Of a DNA stretch of 55,955 bases, positions 36,501 to 44,129 are shown in pieces. This stretch comes from Candidatus Sumerlaeota bacterium (GTDB lineage Bacteria; Sumerlaeota; Sumerlaeia; Sumerlaeales; Sumerlaeaceae). The notes under the pieces are model-generated. The model worked only from the letters and a program-made list of their open reading frames with translations. It searched no databases and was not told the origin of the DNA. A program made the translations under genes and the position numbers. The stretch is taken from NCBI GenBank assembly GCA_026398535.1, contig JAPLSQ010000010.1, positions 1 through 55,955 of the forward strand. Reading direction: 5' to 3'. The stretch's first letter is position 1, and every line of letters begins with the position of its first letter.

Positions 36501-38949
36501 TGCCCTGCTCAAAACAGCGCAAAAGCTCCGCCGTTGCCGCATGAGAGCGGCGGCGCCCCGCCACTCGCAGGTTCGGAACATAGGGATGGTCGGCCTCGGC
36601 GAAAAGTTGTGTCAGAGCGTACGGGCCCAGACCGCGCTCGATGACATCCGACGCAACCTTGGCGAACTCATCGTTGTCGTCGATGACAAACATGTCGCGC
36701 ATCTGCCACTCGCCCGCCGGGCGCGCCTCATATTCAAGTATCTTGCGCACGGCCAAAGTCAGTTCAGCCGCGCTGCGCACTGAAATGCGCCCCACCGCCA
36801 GATCGCTCAGACAATCACTGCCCATGACCGTCGAGTATGGATGGTCGCCATGGAAGCCTTCAGGGCGCGTGTCCCCCGCGACAGGAACAACATCAATCTG
36901 AGACATCGGCGGAAGCCGGCGCGGATCGCCGCGGTAATCCGACGCTTCGCCGGCCAGCAACACGTATTCCGGTTTGGGCGCGGGCCATTTTTCCAAGGCT
37001 CGGCTGAGGAATGCCTTGATGCCCTCGGCCGCGTGAGCCCCATAGGAATAACAATCAAAGATCGCCTCCGGGTCGGCGCAGGCAATGGCGAATCCCTCGG
37101 CGCGCCGGTGCTCAAGAAGCGGGCGCAGGGCCGGCAGATAGGCCGCCGGCGCGATGACAACATAATTGCCGGCAACGGGTTCACCGCGCATGCGCGATGC
37201 GGCAATGCGCTGGATGCGGTCCGGAACGGACGCGCGTTCCGGCAGACCGGCATAATACATCCCGCGGCCCGGGTGCGGATCATAAAAAATGGCGCGGCAG
37301 CTGCCGTCAGGCCGGGAAATGCTTTTCATGGCGCAGGGCGTTTGCTTTCCCCCCACATTGACAAGATAAAGCGGCAGCGTTGTGGGCTCCCCGGCAAAAC
37401 GGATGGAAATCGGGGCGGTTGTGGGCGATTCAAGCGAGAACGGGATGCTTGTTTCAGCGAAAGCGCCAAGCGGCTGAGTCCAGGAGACGGCCAGCTTATG
37501 TATGAGCACATCCGGGCGGGTTACCGTTCCCTGGGGATAACTGACGGCAACGCCAATCTTGTTGTCGCCGGCTTTCAATGCGCCAGCAGGGGCGCGGAAA
37601 AGAATGCTGCCCTGATTGTTGCCGGTGGCAATTGTCTCGCCAACAACGCCATTGAATACAAGCTCCAGCGATGGCATGACGGTGGATGACTGCGACAAAG
37701 TGTAATAAATTCTCACTTCCGGCGCTTTCTGCGCGGTGGGATGGAAAATGTCCGGCAGATTCAACGGCAGACTGGCCGGCGTGCCGGGCGCGGCGGATTT
37801 CCAAAACCAGCGCGTCGTTTCGGCGGTGGGCGCCGTGCGGGCGTTGTAATCGGTCAATTCGCTGGCGGTGATGTCAAAGCGCGCCAGGGTCGGGCCCGTC
37901 GTCTCGGGCGCATCCGTGGTTGAATCATCAAGAATTTCCAGCCGCTGGGGCGCCGTGCCTGCGCCATCCCGGGCGCATGTGAACAGAAAATAAACCTGCC
38001 CGCCCGTGATGTCGGCGTCAAATTTATCCGTGACGAACATGGCCGAATCACCGTCTGACGCGCCGGCGATATGCAACGCAACCTCGCTGCCATTGCGGTA
38101 GAGCTGCCAGCGTCGGGGATGTCCGCAGTCCTCATCCGCGCCAGACGCTTCTTCCGCCTTGTTTGTGCATTGCAAATCGTTTGCGCCAATCCTGTACAAC
38201 CCGGGCTTGTATAAGGTCAGCTTGTAGACCGGCCCGCTTGACAGGGCGTCATTGAAGAGCCTCATCCAGTTTCCATGCGCCGTCCAATCGCGCGAAGGCG
38301 TGACATCAAAATAGGAAGGATCGATATTCGGATTGATAATGACTGAGTCCGCCAGTTTTTCGAGCAACGGGCCGGAGGCGGCCGCCGTGGAAGCGCATTC
38401 TGCTTGTGGGTCAGAATATTCAGCCGCAAGAGAAAACTGTTGGGGTGACAGAGATGGCGGCGGGCCAAGGTCGGCATCTACTTCAATGTAATCGGCCATC
38501 CAGTAAGTGCCGCCTCCGCCCGGATTTTGGGCGGGGATAATGGTGGACACGGCCAGATTGTAGACGACATACTGGCGCAGACGCCCGACGTGCGACAGCT
38601 GGACCGGGTCAACGCGCGAGGCCGGATTCTCCGGTGACTCCGGTATGCCATTGCTGTGGCCGACAATCTGTCCGGCGCTGACCCTGTAAAAGGAGGCGCC
38701 GGTCACCCTGATCACGGGGGCGCGGCCCGAAGCGCCCGCGATAAAAAAACCCTGCTTGCGCGGTTGCCTGTTCGGCGTGGCGCGCCTGTCGAGATTCTCT
38801 AAACGCAGTTTAAGAACGCCCGATGTGCTCCGGTCGGTCAATACGCGCAGGTCGCCCGGCGGGAACGGCGCTTGACCGGCGCACATGCCCGCGAGCTGGC
38901 AGAAGACAAAAACACTCAGCATGAAAGCGATACGCTGGAATGATTTCAT
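33511..38949 (-). CDS. Giant exported C25 (gingipain-like) cysteine peptidase
   Basis: The 1812-residue protein has a signal peptide (FQRIAFMLSVFVFCQLAG), a ~550-residue beta-rich N-terminal part, and a peptidase C25 domain from about 590 to 940. The catalytic His825 sits in NFFGHGGPNLW and the Cys859 in CSSCDNAWLDYP; the ~34-residue spacing matches gingipains. Then come CARDB-like adhesive repeats (VHAQLRNLGDATAARIPV; LSMTVQNDGDEARGPLDV) and a beta-rich end. No obvious type IX sorting tail is present. It starts a two-gene unit with the TPR protein. The role, surface protease or processing enzyme, is inferred from the family. Confidence 0.85.
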   Translation of the reverse strand: MKSFQRIAFMLSVFVFCQLAGMCAGQAPFPPGDLRVLTDRSTSGVLKLRLENLDRRATPNRQPRKQGFFIAGASGRAPVIRVTGASFYRVSAGQIVGHSNGIPESPENPASRVDPVQLSHVGRLRQYVVYNLAVSTIIPAQNPGGGGTYWMADYIEVDADLGPPPSLSPQQFSLAAEYSDPQAECASTAAASGPLLEKLADSVIINPNIDPSYFDVTPSRDWTAHGNWMRLFNDALSSGPVYKLTLYKPGLYRIGANDLQCTNKAEEASGADEDCGHPRRWQLYRNGSEVALHIAGASDGDSAMFVTDKFDADITGGQVYFLFTCARDGAGTAPQRLEILDDSTTDAPETTGPTLARFDITASELTDYNARTAPTAETTRWFWKSAAPGTPASLPLNLPDIFHPTAQKAPEVRIYYTLSQSSTVMPSLELVFNGVVGETIATGNNQGSILFRAPAGALKAGDNKIGVAVSYPQGTVTRPDVLIHKLAVSWTQPLGAFAETSIPFSLESPTTAPISIRFAGEPTTLPLYLVNVGGKQTPCAMKSISRPDGSCRAIFYDPHPGRGMYYAGLPERASVPDRIQRIAASRMRGEPVAGNYVVIAPAAYLPALRPLLEHRRAEGFAIACADPEAIFDCYSYGAHAAEGIKAFLSRALEKWPAPKPEYVLLAGEASDYRGDPRRLPPMSQIDVVPVAGDTRPEGFHGDHPYSTVMGSDCLSDLAVGRISVRSAAELTLAVRKILEYEARPAGEWQMRDMFVIDDNDEFAKVASDVIERGLGPYALTQLFAEADHPYVPNLRVAGRRRSHAATAELLRCFEQGRGLVNFFGHGGPNLWTHERLLHISDLPQMRNFERLPFITCSSCDNAWLDYPTLPVNTSMGELFVKQPLGGAIAVFAPVGGASPYEHVNQIIRLCEGIYMRGLRRAGMVAYYAMNHYYGDTASASLPDQYILLGDPALNLGIPRVEADLRVEPCVVPAGRSSKLRVMFDPSAPKGVSDGLVMIKMTGRRDEILTQPVSFAGPDAFVNLDVPPLAAGSYAVMLAGMSDGAWRVHAARLDADEPRLAFQDTVVSGPAIVKEGGSSQIGLRFFNPTRLDGARVSVSAALLGDRSDDPCEPSFPPYRQAINHSFSLDAGMEREFMLDWDSAWGDTLAVNMAVSGLNPPVDVPRAIYRLRRDTQTSDVVEAAGRQLRINPDPLCETDTPVVYADLWNIGAGTIKSAEAAIIHDGQAAAERIVLNDFLPETRRPLTFTLRKNFPAEPTSVTLEVYTVDRSSSTPVSYLIYQLSKSFTVMHGPDIDIVPGSVWADVPSSGGITRTSVFVHAQLRNLGDATAARIPVNLLIGDPVNGNEAVSLNDSTTNQVEEIKPGETRPIIVRWEDNTKPGEQRLWLAVNRQRSIRESRYDNNTAAVPPFQLRQLGNFLFTSFETSPTAARADGRLGLSMTVQNDGDEARGPLDVEFGLKNPMTGEIRSHRRIIPRIGPHSEASVTTELAMKPNLNYAYATVNASRELEELNTDDNTTQTPLLVVHSLTDLALLKDGTCSFRPLFDGCETCNMEFLPGGVLRSQDQFTSSSGLIPIDPSYYVSGRVTHESSNTTAASDNRWTLRPWQLEAAAAENAGEVRLRIPGGEETSGIEHEVKAVVLSGSNYNGRRVGQFEARVGQSGAFHLVDAPMSGSAPGEQCVSLGRQTLPGGVLDVTVRPTTGAAAIITAFELLPIEHSVVSPAIELPGEFAGRRAFFTVDTNSTSTALIAFARRYGAWNEHGGINWNEWLDMPAGSVASAGGQERLVQWKLRFAPQNREQIKTIIRDVRMKFE

Positions 38950-39306
38950 GCCGTGTCGCGGCCAGTATTTTTCAATTCAGCAATGCTCACAGAATAATTG
39001 TTCGCGGATGTGAAATAAATAAACCAGAATTTTCAGCGTTGTGAACAGACCGTATTTGGATTTCAATGCGGGACAACAACACATCAGCAACAGCTTTTCC
39101 GGGAGCGCACGCGCCTCACCCGGCGCGATCAGAGGACTGTGAACCTCGTTGCCAATTTATGCAAGCGTCATAAGCGGATCAGCAGCGGCATTCAGCCCCA
39201 CATGCTTCATCGTCACGATAGCAGATAACGCGAATTATTCCCGATTGTTTGCCCTTGATAACGCAATTGTGTCCATGGCATGAATGTCCCCATGTATCTT
39301 ACTTAT
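38950..39306. other. Divergent intergenic region, peptidase and rubrerythrin operons
   Basis: About 370 bases between two divergent operons contain no gene. It holds the direct repeats listed separately and would carry the promoters of both sides. I could not pick a convincing -35/-10 pair. Confidence 0.5.
39224..39268 (+). promoter_or_regulatory. Direct repeat, possible operator of the rubrerythrin operon
   Basis: GATAACGCGAATT (39224-39236) recurs as GATAACGCAATT (39257-39268), with one base deleted. The copies start 33 bases apart, close to three turns of the helix, so a protein could bind both on one face. They lie 55-100 bases before the rubrerythrin ATG. They do not match a textbook Fur or PerR box. 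Confidence 0.4.
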
Positions 39307-39323
39307 AAAAGGAGGACAAAAGC

Positions 39324-39998
39324 ATGAAACCATTTCGCATGTTTGCGCACACTGCCATGATCGCTGGAATCTCCGCCATGATGTTCGTGGCGGCCATCGC
39401 AACAGCCGCGCAAACAACCAAATCCGAAGAGAAAAAGACCGCCCCCGGAGAGGCGGCCACGGCCACGGCTCTCGACAACCTGCAAGCGGCCTATGATGGT
39501 GAATCCAACGCCAAAACCCGCTATGAGGCGTTCGCAAAGAAGGCCGACGAGGAGGGTTACACCAAGATTGCCAGCCTGTTCCGCGCCGCCGCGCACGCCG
39601 AAAGCGTCCATATCAGCAACCACGTTGCGGTGATCAAAAAGATGGGCGGTGAACCAAAAGCCGACATCAAGGCGCCTGATGTGAAATCCACCAAGGAAAA
39701 TCTCGAAGCGGCCATCAAGGGTGAAACCTACGAGACGGAAATCATGTATCCCGGATTCATCAAACAGGCGCGCGATGAAAAAAACAAGGACGCCCTGAAG
39801 ACCTTCAACGGAGCCAAGGCAGTGGAGGCGGAACACGCCAAGCTCTTTAAGCAGGCGCTTGAAAACCTCGACCAAGGGAAGGGCGGCGCGGTGGCATACT
39901 ATGTATGCAAGGTGTGCGGTTACACGGCCATCCAACTGCCTAAAAACGACTGCCCCATCTGCTCCAATCCCAAGGATAATTTCGACAAGGTTAAATGA
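39324..39998 (+). CDS. Exported rubrerythrin
   Basis: Rubrerythrins reduce hydrogen peroxide with a non-heme diiron centre and pass electrons through a rubredoxin-like site. Here the diiron four-helix part (about 45-185) has AAYDGESNAKTRYEAFAKKA, AHAESVHISNH and AVEAEHAKLFKQAL with the iron-binding Glu and His residues. The rubredoxin end has Cys195, 198, 210 and 213. Unusually, it begins with a Sec signal peptide (MIAGISAMMFVAAIATAAQ, cut near residue 29), while most rubrerythrins are cytoplasmic. A perfect AAGGAGG lies 8 bases before the ATG. It is followed by a DUF2231-like membrane protein. Confidence 0.9.
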   Translation: MKPFRMFAHTAMIAGISAMMFVAAIATAAQTTKSEEKKTAPGEAATATALDNLQAAYDGESNAKTRYEAFAKKADEEGYTKIASLFRAAAHAESVHISNHVAVIKKMGGEPKADIKAPDVKSTKENLEAAIKGETYETEIMYPGFIKQARDEKNKDALKTFNGAKAVEAEHAKLFKQALENLDQGKGGAVAYYVCKVCGYTAIQLPKNDCPICSNPKDNFDKVK

Positions 39999-40093
39999 CC
40001 ACATTCATGCCATGACGGCGGTGACGCCCCCTGCGCCGCCGCCATTTCTTTCTGTCACATCAGCAGTCAATCCTAATTTAAAGGAGAATATGA

Positions 40094-40597
40094 ATGATGT
40101 TCCCGCCCATTTCTGATTGGGACGCTCTGCATCCGCTGGTCATCCATTTCCCCATCGGTCTTTTGATGGTTGCCCCTCTTCTTGTTTTGTTAAGTCTCCT
40201 GTTCCCGGCCTGCGGGCGCGCCTATTCGTTCTCGGCCTTTGTGATCATGCTGCTGGGAACAGCCGGCGCCATCGTTTCTGTGGCCACGGGAAAGGCCTCG
40301 CTGGCGTCGGGCGTCGTTGACACCACCGTAAAAGGCTTGTCCGAAGTGCTCGAACGCCACAAGGAACTCGCCGAAATGGCGCGCAACGCCTTCGCCGCGC
40401 TGACGGTGCTCTATGCCGTCGTTGTGTGGGGCCCCATGCTCATAAAGAAGAATTTCGGTCGCGCAACACACATTATCGTCACGCTGGTGTATCTCGCGGT
40501 CTACTCGGGCGCCATGCTTCTGCTCGTCAACGCCGCGCACAACGGGGGACGGCTCGTCCATGAATTCGGCGTTCATGTGCTGATGGGCGCCACATGA
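40094..40597 (+). CDS. DUF2231-like membrane protein
   Basis: The 167-residue protein opens with WDALHPLVIHFPIGLLMVAPL, the HP-x-x-(V/I)HFP motif of DUF2231-like proteins, which are thought to bind heme. About four hydrophobic helices follow, with a polar loop containing HKELAEMARNAF and a last helix with HNGGRLVHEFGVHV. Histidines at the start and end could be heme ligands. AAGGAG lies 7 bases before the ATG. Placed after the exported rubrerythrin, it may supply electrons at the periplasmic face, which is inference. Confidence 0.78.
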   Translation: MMFPPISDWDALHPLVIHFPIGLLMVAPLLVLLSLLFPACGRAYSFSAFVIMLLGTAGAIVSVATGKASLASGVVDTTVKGLSEVLERHKELAEMARNAFAALTVLYAVVVWGPMLIKKNFGRATHIIVTLVYLAVYSGAMLLLVNAAHNGGRLVHEFGVHVLMGAT

Positions 40598-40615
40598 TCC
40601 TGTTTGGTTGCGGCA

Positions 40616-42088
40616 TCATCTCATGCCGGCGATTTCCATGTACAGTCGTTCATACTCGAGAGCGGACGTTTTCCAAGAGTAATCGCGTGACATGCCGTTG
40701 GTCATGAGTTTGCGCCAGGCGCTTTTGTTCTTGAACATCGCGCAGGCGCGCTCGATGGCCGACATCATGGCATCGGCGGAATAGTCGGTGAAGACGAAAC
40801 CCGTGGCGCTTCCCGATTTCACGCTGTCAGACGTGGCATCGATGATCGAATCGGCCAGCCCCCCGACGCGCCGGACAACGGGAACGGTGCCATATTTTAG
40901 AGAGTAAAGCTGATTCAAACCGCAGGGCTCATAACGCGACGGCATGAGAAACATGTCGCTGCCAGCTTCGATGAGGTGCGCAAGGTTATTGTCGAATTTC
41001 AAGTTGACGCTGATCCGCCCCTTGCGGCCCTGTGCGATGCGTTTGAGCGCGGAATGGTACTCCGACACTCCCGTTCCCAGCAATACGATCTGCGCGCCAT
41101 GGTCGGCGATCTCTTGCGCGGTCTCGACAATCAGATCGCAACCTTTTTGCCGGTCAAGACGCGAAATAATGCCTATTAACGGCGTCTCCGCCTCACGATC
41201 CAGACCGCAGACCTTCTGCAGATCCGCCTTGCACCGCACCTTGCCCGAAAAGTCCTCCGGCGAATAATGATGGGGTATCAAATTATCTGTCTCGGGATTC
41301 CAGACGCCGTAATCAATACCATTTAGAATGCCATGCAGGCGGTTGTGCAAAAATAGAAGGACGCCGTGCAGGCCGCAGCCAAAATCGGGCGTCTGAATCT
41401 CTCGCGCGTACTGGCGGCTGACCGTCGTGATCGCGTCAGAGAACAGAAGGGCGCCTTTCATGAGGTTCAGCTTGCCATAAAATTCAAGCGCGCCGGGATG
41501 AAACAAATGCTCGCCGAGTCCGATCCTGGCGGCCTCGGTGTGGTCGAAAAGCCCTTGGTAGGCAAGATTGTGCACCGTGAAAAGCAGACGGATGCGCGAC
41601 AAATCTTCATCATACTTCATATCGGGTTGCGTGCGCATGCATATGGGAATGATTGCTGTCTGCCAGTCGTTGCAATGGATGATGTCGGGCATCCAATCAA
41701 GTCCCTTGAGCAGCCAAATGACAGCCTTGCTGAAAAACGCGAAGCGCACGGCATTGTCCGGATAATCGGCGTCCTCCTGCTGGTAAAGACCCTCGCGGTC
41801 GAAAAACTCCGCATTTTGAATGAAGTAAACGGGAACTTTCGTTCCGGGAAAAGAGGTTTTTTTGATCTGGGCCGTGTGTGTGCCCGCCGTCCCAAGGCGG
41901 ACATGGATATCCCCGAGGATGGGAAGCAGCGCATACGTGTCGTCATCAATTGACGAATACTTTGGCATGGCGACCGCCACTTCATGCCCCAGTTCCGCAA
42001 GTTGTATGGGCAGGGCGCCCGCCACATCAGCAAGACCCCCGGTCTTGGCAAACGGAACCACCTCGGAGGAAACGAGCAGAATTTTCAT
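40616..42088 (-). CDS. glgA: Glycogen synthase (ADP-glucose)
   Basis: The enzyme extends alpha-1,4-glucan from ADP-glucose for energy storage. The GT5 start motif KTGGLADVAGALP (about 15-27) is complete. Later parts include HCNDWQTAIIP, FTVHNLAYQGLF, NGIDYGVWNPETD, IISRLDRQKGCDL and RYEPCGLNQLYSLKYGTVPVVRRVGG. The length of 490 residues is usual. No other glycogen genes flank it. It converges with the DUF2231-like gene 19 bases away. Confidence 0.96.
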   Translation of the reverse strand: MKILLVSSEVVPFAKTGGLADVAGALPIQLAELGHEVAVAMPKYSSIDDDTYALLPILGDIHVRLGTAGTHTAQIKKTSFPGTKVPVYFIQNAEFFDREGLYQQEDADYPDNAVRFAFFSKAVIWLLKGLDWMPDIIHCNDWQTAIIPICMRTQPDMKYDEDLSRIRLLFTVHNLAYQGLFDHTEAARIGLGEHLFHPGALEFYGKLNLMKGALLFSDAITTVSRQYAREIQTPDFGCGLHGVLLFLHNRLHGILNGIDYGVWNPETDNLIPHHYSPEDFSGKVRCKADLQKVCGLDREAETPLIGIISRLDRQKGCDLIVETAQEIADHGAQIVLLGTGVSEYHSALKRIAQGRKGRISVNLKFDNNLAHLIEAGSDMFLMPSRYEPCGLNQLYSLKYGTVPVVRRVGGLADSIIDATSDSVKSGSATGFVFTDYSADAMMSAIERACAMFKNKSAWRKLMTNGMSRDYSWKTSALEYERLYMEIAGMR

Positions 42089-42217
42089 CTGTCACACACC
42101 TTTCCGGCGGAATTCATGTCATGCAAAGAACTTGCCTCTGTCACCATTGTTGTTTTCACATCACCCGTGAAAAAGATTGATGACAAGATAAATTCATGCA
42201 AACTTCCATGATCTTGA

Positions 42218-43984
42218 ATGAAGGACAGGGTGCGGCAAGCGCCGCGTGACAACATGAGCCAATGCTTCCTTGATTCCGGCAAGACCGAGACCGAGACCGA
42301 GCCCAAGCCAGCGAGACGGAAAAAGAATCCGCAGCGGCGGGCGCGCATCATGCCGTTGGGCGGCGCGGGCGAGATCGGCATGAACATGACGCTTATCGAA
42401 TACGGCAATGACATCATTGCCGTGGACTGCGGCCAGATGATCCCCGACGATGAGCTGCTCGGTATCGACATGGTCATTCCCGACATCAATTATGTGATCG
42501 AGCGCGCCAACAAATTCAGGGCAATCCTTATCACCCACGCGCATGAAGACCATACAGGCGCGCTGCCCTACCTGCTCGAACAAATCAAAGCGCCGGTCTA
42601 CGCCACACGTCTGACATGCGAGATGGTGCGCGAACGCATGAAGGAGTTTGATCTTGAACGCGAAATCATTCTCCACGAAATTCTTCCGCGTGAAATCATC
42701 CGTATCGGCGACATGCGGATCGAGCCGATCCAAGTCACTCACAGCATTCCCGGATCGCTGGCCTTCGCCATCCGCCTCCCCTTCGGAAACATCATTTTCT
42801 CGGGCGATTACAAGATCGATCCCACGCCGCCGGACGGCCAGTTGTTTGATTACCAGACCTTCGCGCGCTATGGCGAGGAGGGCGTGATCGCGCTTTTCGC
42901 CGACTCGACCAATATCGGCCGCGAGGGAACAGCCGGAAGCGAGCGCGCTGTCATCGAGCCGCTCGACCGCATTTTCCAACAAGCCAGCCAGACCATCATC
43001 TTTTCATGCTTCGCCTCGTCGCTGCACCGCATACAAATCGCTTTCGATCTCGCCGTGCGGCACGGAAAAAAGGTCTTCGTGACCGGTCTTAACATGCACC
43101 GCAACCTGCGCATCGCCAGCGAAACCGGCGCGCTGCGCGTGCCACACGGCATCCTGCGCGAATTCCGCGAACTCAAGCGCATCCCGCCAGGCGAACGAAT
43201 GATCCTAACCACCGGCAGCCAGGGCGAAACCATGAGCGCCCTCAACCGCATGGCGCTCGGCGAACACGCCGATGTCAAAATCAACATCGGCGACACCGTC
43301 GTCCTCTCCTCACGCATCATCCCCGGAAACGACAAGGCGATCTACCGCATGATCAATCACCTTTTCCGGCGCGGCGCACAGGTCATTTATGAGAGCATCG
43401 ACAAGGTGCATGTCTCCGGCCACGCGCACCGCGAGGAAATTCGCACGCTTATCTCCCTGTGCAAACCCAGATACCTTGTCCCCCTGCACGGCGAGTTCCG
43501 TCACCTCGTCGAGCACAAGGCGCTGGGCGTCGAAATGGGCATCGATCCCGAAAAAATATTCATCCTCCAGAATGGCGATGTGCTGGAATTCGACGCTGAT
43601 GGCGCCGCGCGCGCCGGAAGGGTGGAGGTCGGACGTATACTTGTTGACGGGCACGATGTTGGAATCGATGAGATCGTTCTGCGCGACCGCCGCCACCTCA
43701 GCGAGGACGGAATGGTGATCATCATGCTTGTCATCGACCAGCAGAACGCCCAACTTATCAGCGGGCCCGACATCGTCTCGCGGGGATTCCTTTACATGGA
43801 CGAAAACGAGGAATTTTTCAACGACTGCAAGCGCATCGTCCTGCGGGCCTTCAACGACTGCGAAAAGGAGAGCAAGGAGGAGTGGGCCGTCGTCAAGGAC
43901 GCCGTCCGCCGCGCCCTCAAAAAATATATCAAAGCCGAAACCGGACGCTTCCCTGTCATCCTGCCTGTCATCCTCGAAATCTGA
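42218..43984 (+). CDS. rnj: Ribonuclease J
   Basis: RNase J is a metallo-beta-lactamase/beta-CASP nuclease with 5'-exonuclease and endonuclease activity in mRNA decay and rRNA processing. The zinc motif THAHEDHTGALPY is near residue 106. SGDYKIDPTP and LFADSTNIGREG follow, then the beta-CASP part with TTGSQGETMSALNRMALGEH, and HVSGHAHREEIRTLI near residue 395. An ~40-residue basic N-terminal extension precedes the core. RNase J replaces or complements RNase E in many phyla. Confidence 0.95.
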   Translation: MKDRVRQAPRDNMSQCFLDSGKTETETEPKPARRKKNPQRRARIMPLGGAGEIGMNMTLIEYGNDIIAVDCGQMIPDDELLGIDMVIPDINYVIERANKFRAILITHAHEDHTGALPYLLEQIKAPVYATRLTCEMVRERMKEFDLEREIILHEILPREIIRIGDMRIEPIQVTHSIPGSLAFAIRLPFGNIIFSGDYKIDPTPPDGQLFDYQTFARYGEEGVIALFADSTNIGREGTAGSERAVIEPLDRIFQQASQTIIFSCFASSLHRIQIAFDLAVRHGKKVFVTGLNMHRNLRIASETGALRVPHGILREFRELKRIPPGERMILTTGSQGETMSALNRMALGEHADVKINIGDTVVLSSRIIPGNDKAIYRMINHLFRRGAQVIYESIDKVHVSGHAHREEIRTLISLCKPRYLVPLHGEFRHLVEHKALGVEMGIDPEKIFILQNGDVLEFDADGAARAGRVEVGRILVDGHDVGIDEIVLRDRRHLSEDGMVIIMLVIDQQNAQLISGPDIVSRGFLYMDENEEFFNDCKRIVLRAFNDCEKESKEEWAVVKDAVRRALKKYIKAETGRFPVILPVILEI

Positions 43985-44129
43985 AATAACCAGCAACATC
44001 CTGAGGAAGGACAACACATTTCAGCCTCATAGGATCTGCCCTCCCTCCCGCCTCCACAGTGGAGTTTGATTATTTAACGGACATTTGATAAACGTGGTGA
44101 TGTTCCCAATAGTCGACCGTCCCTGTTTT

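Noticed and set aside
36841..37689. 282-codon plus-strand frame opposite the C25 peptidase
   Set aside because: Shadow of the long minus-strand gene; Arg/Gly-rich antisense text.
43310..44017. 235-codon minus-strand frame opposite the RNase J gene
   Set aside because: Antisense shadow; RNase J motifs on the plus strand are intact.
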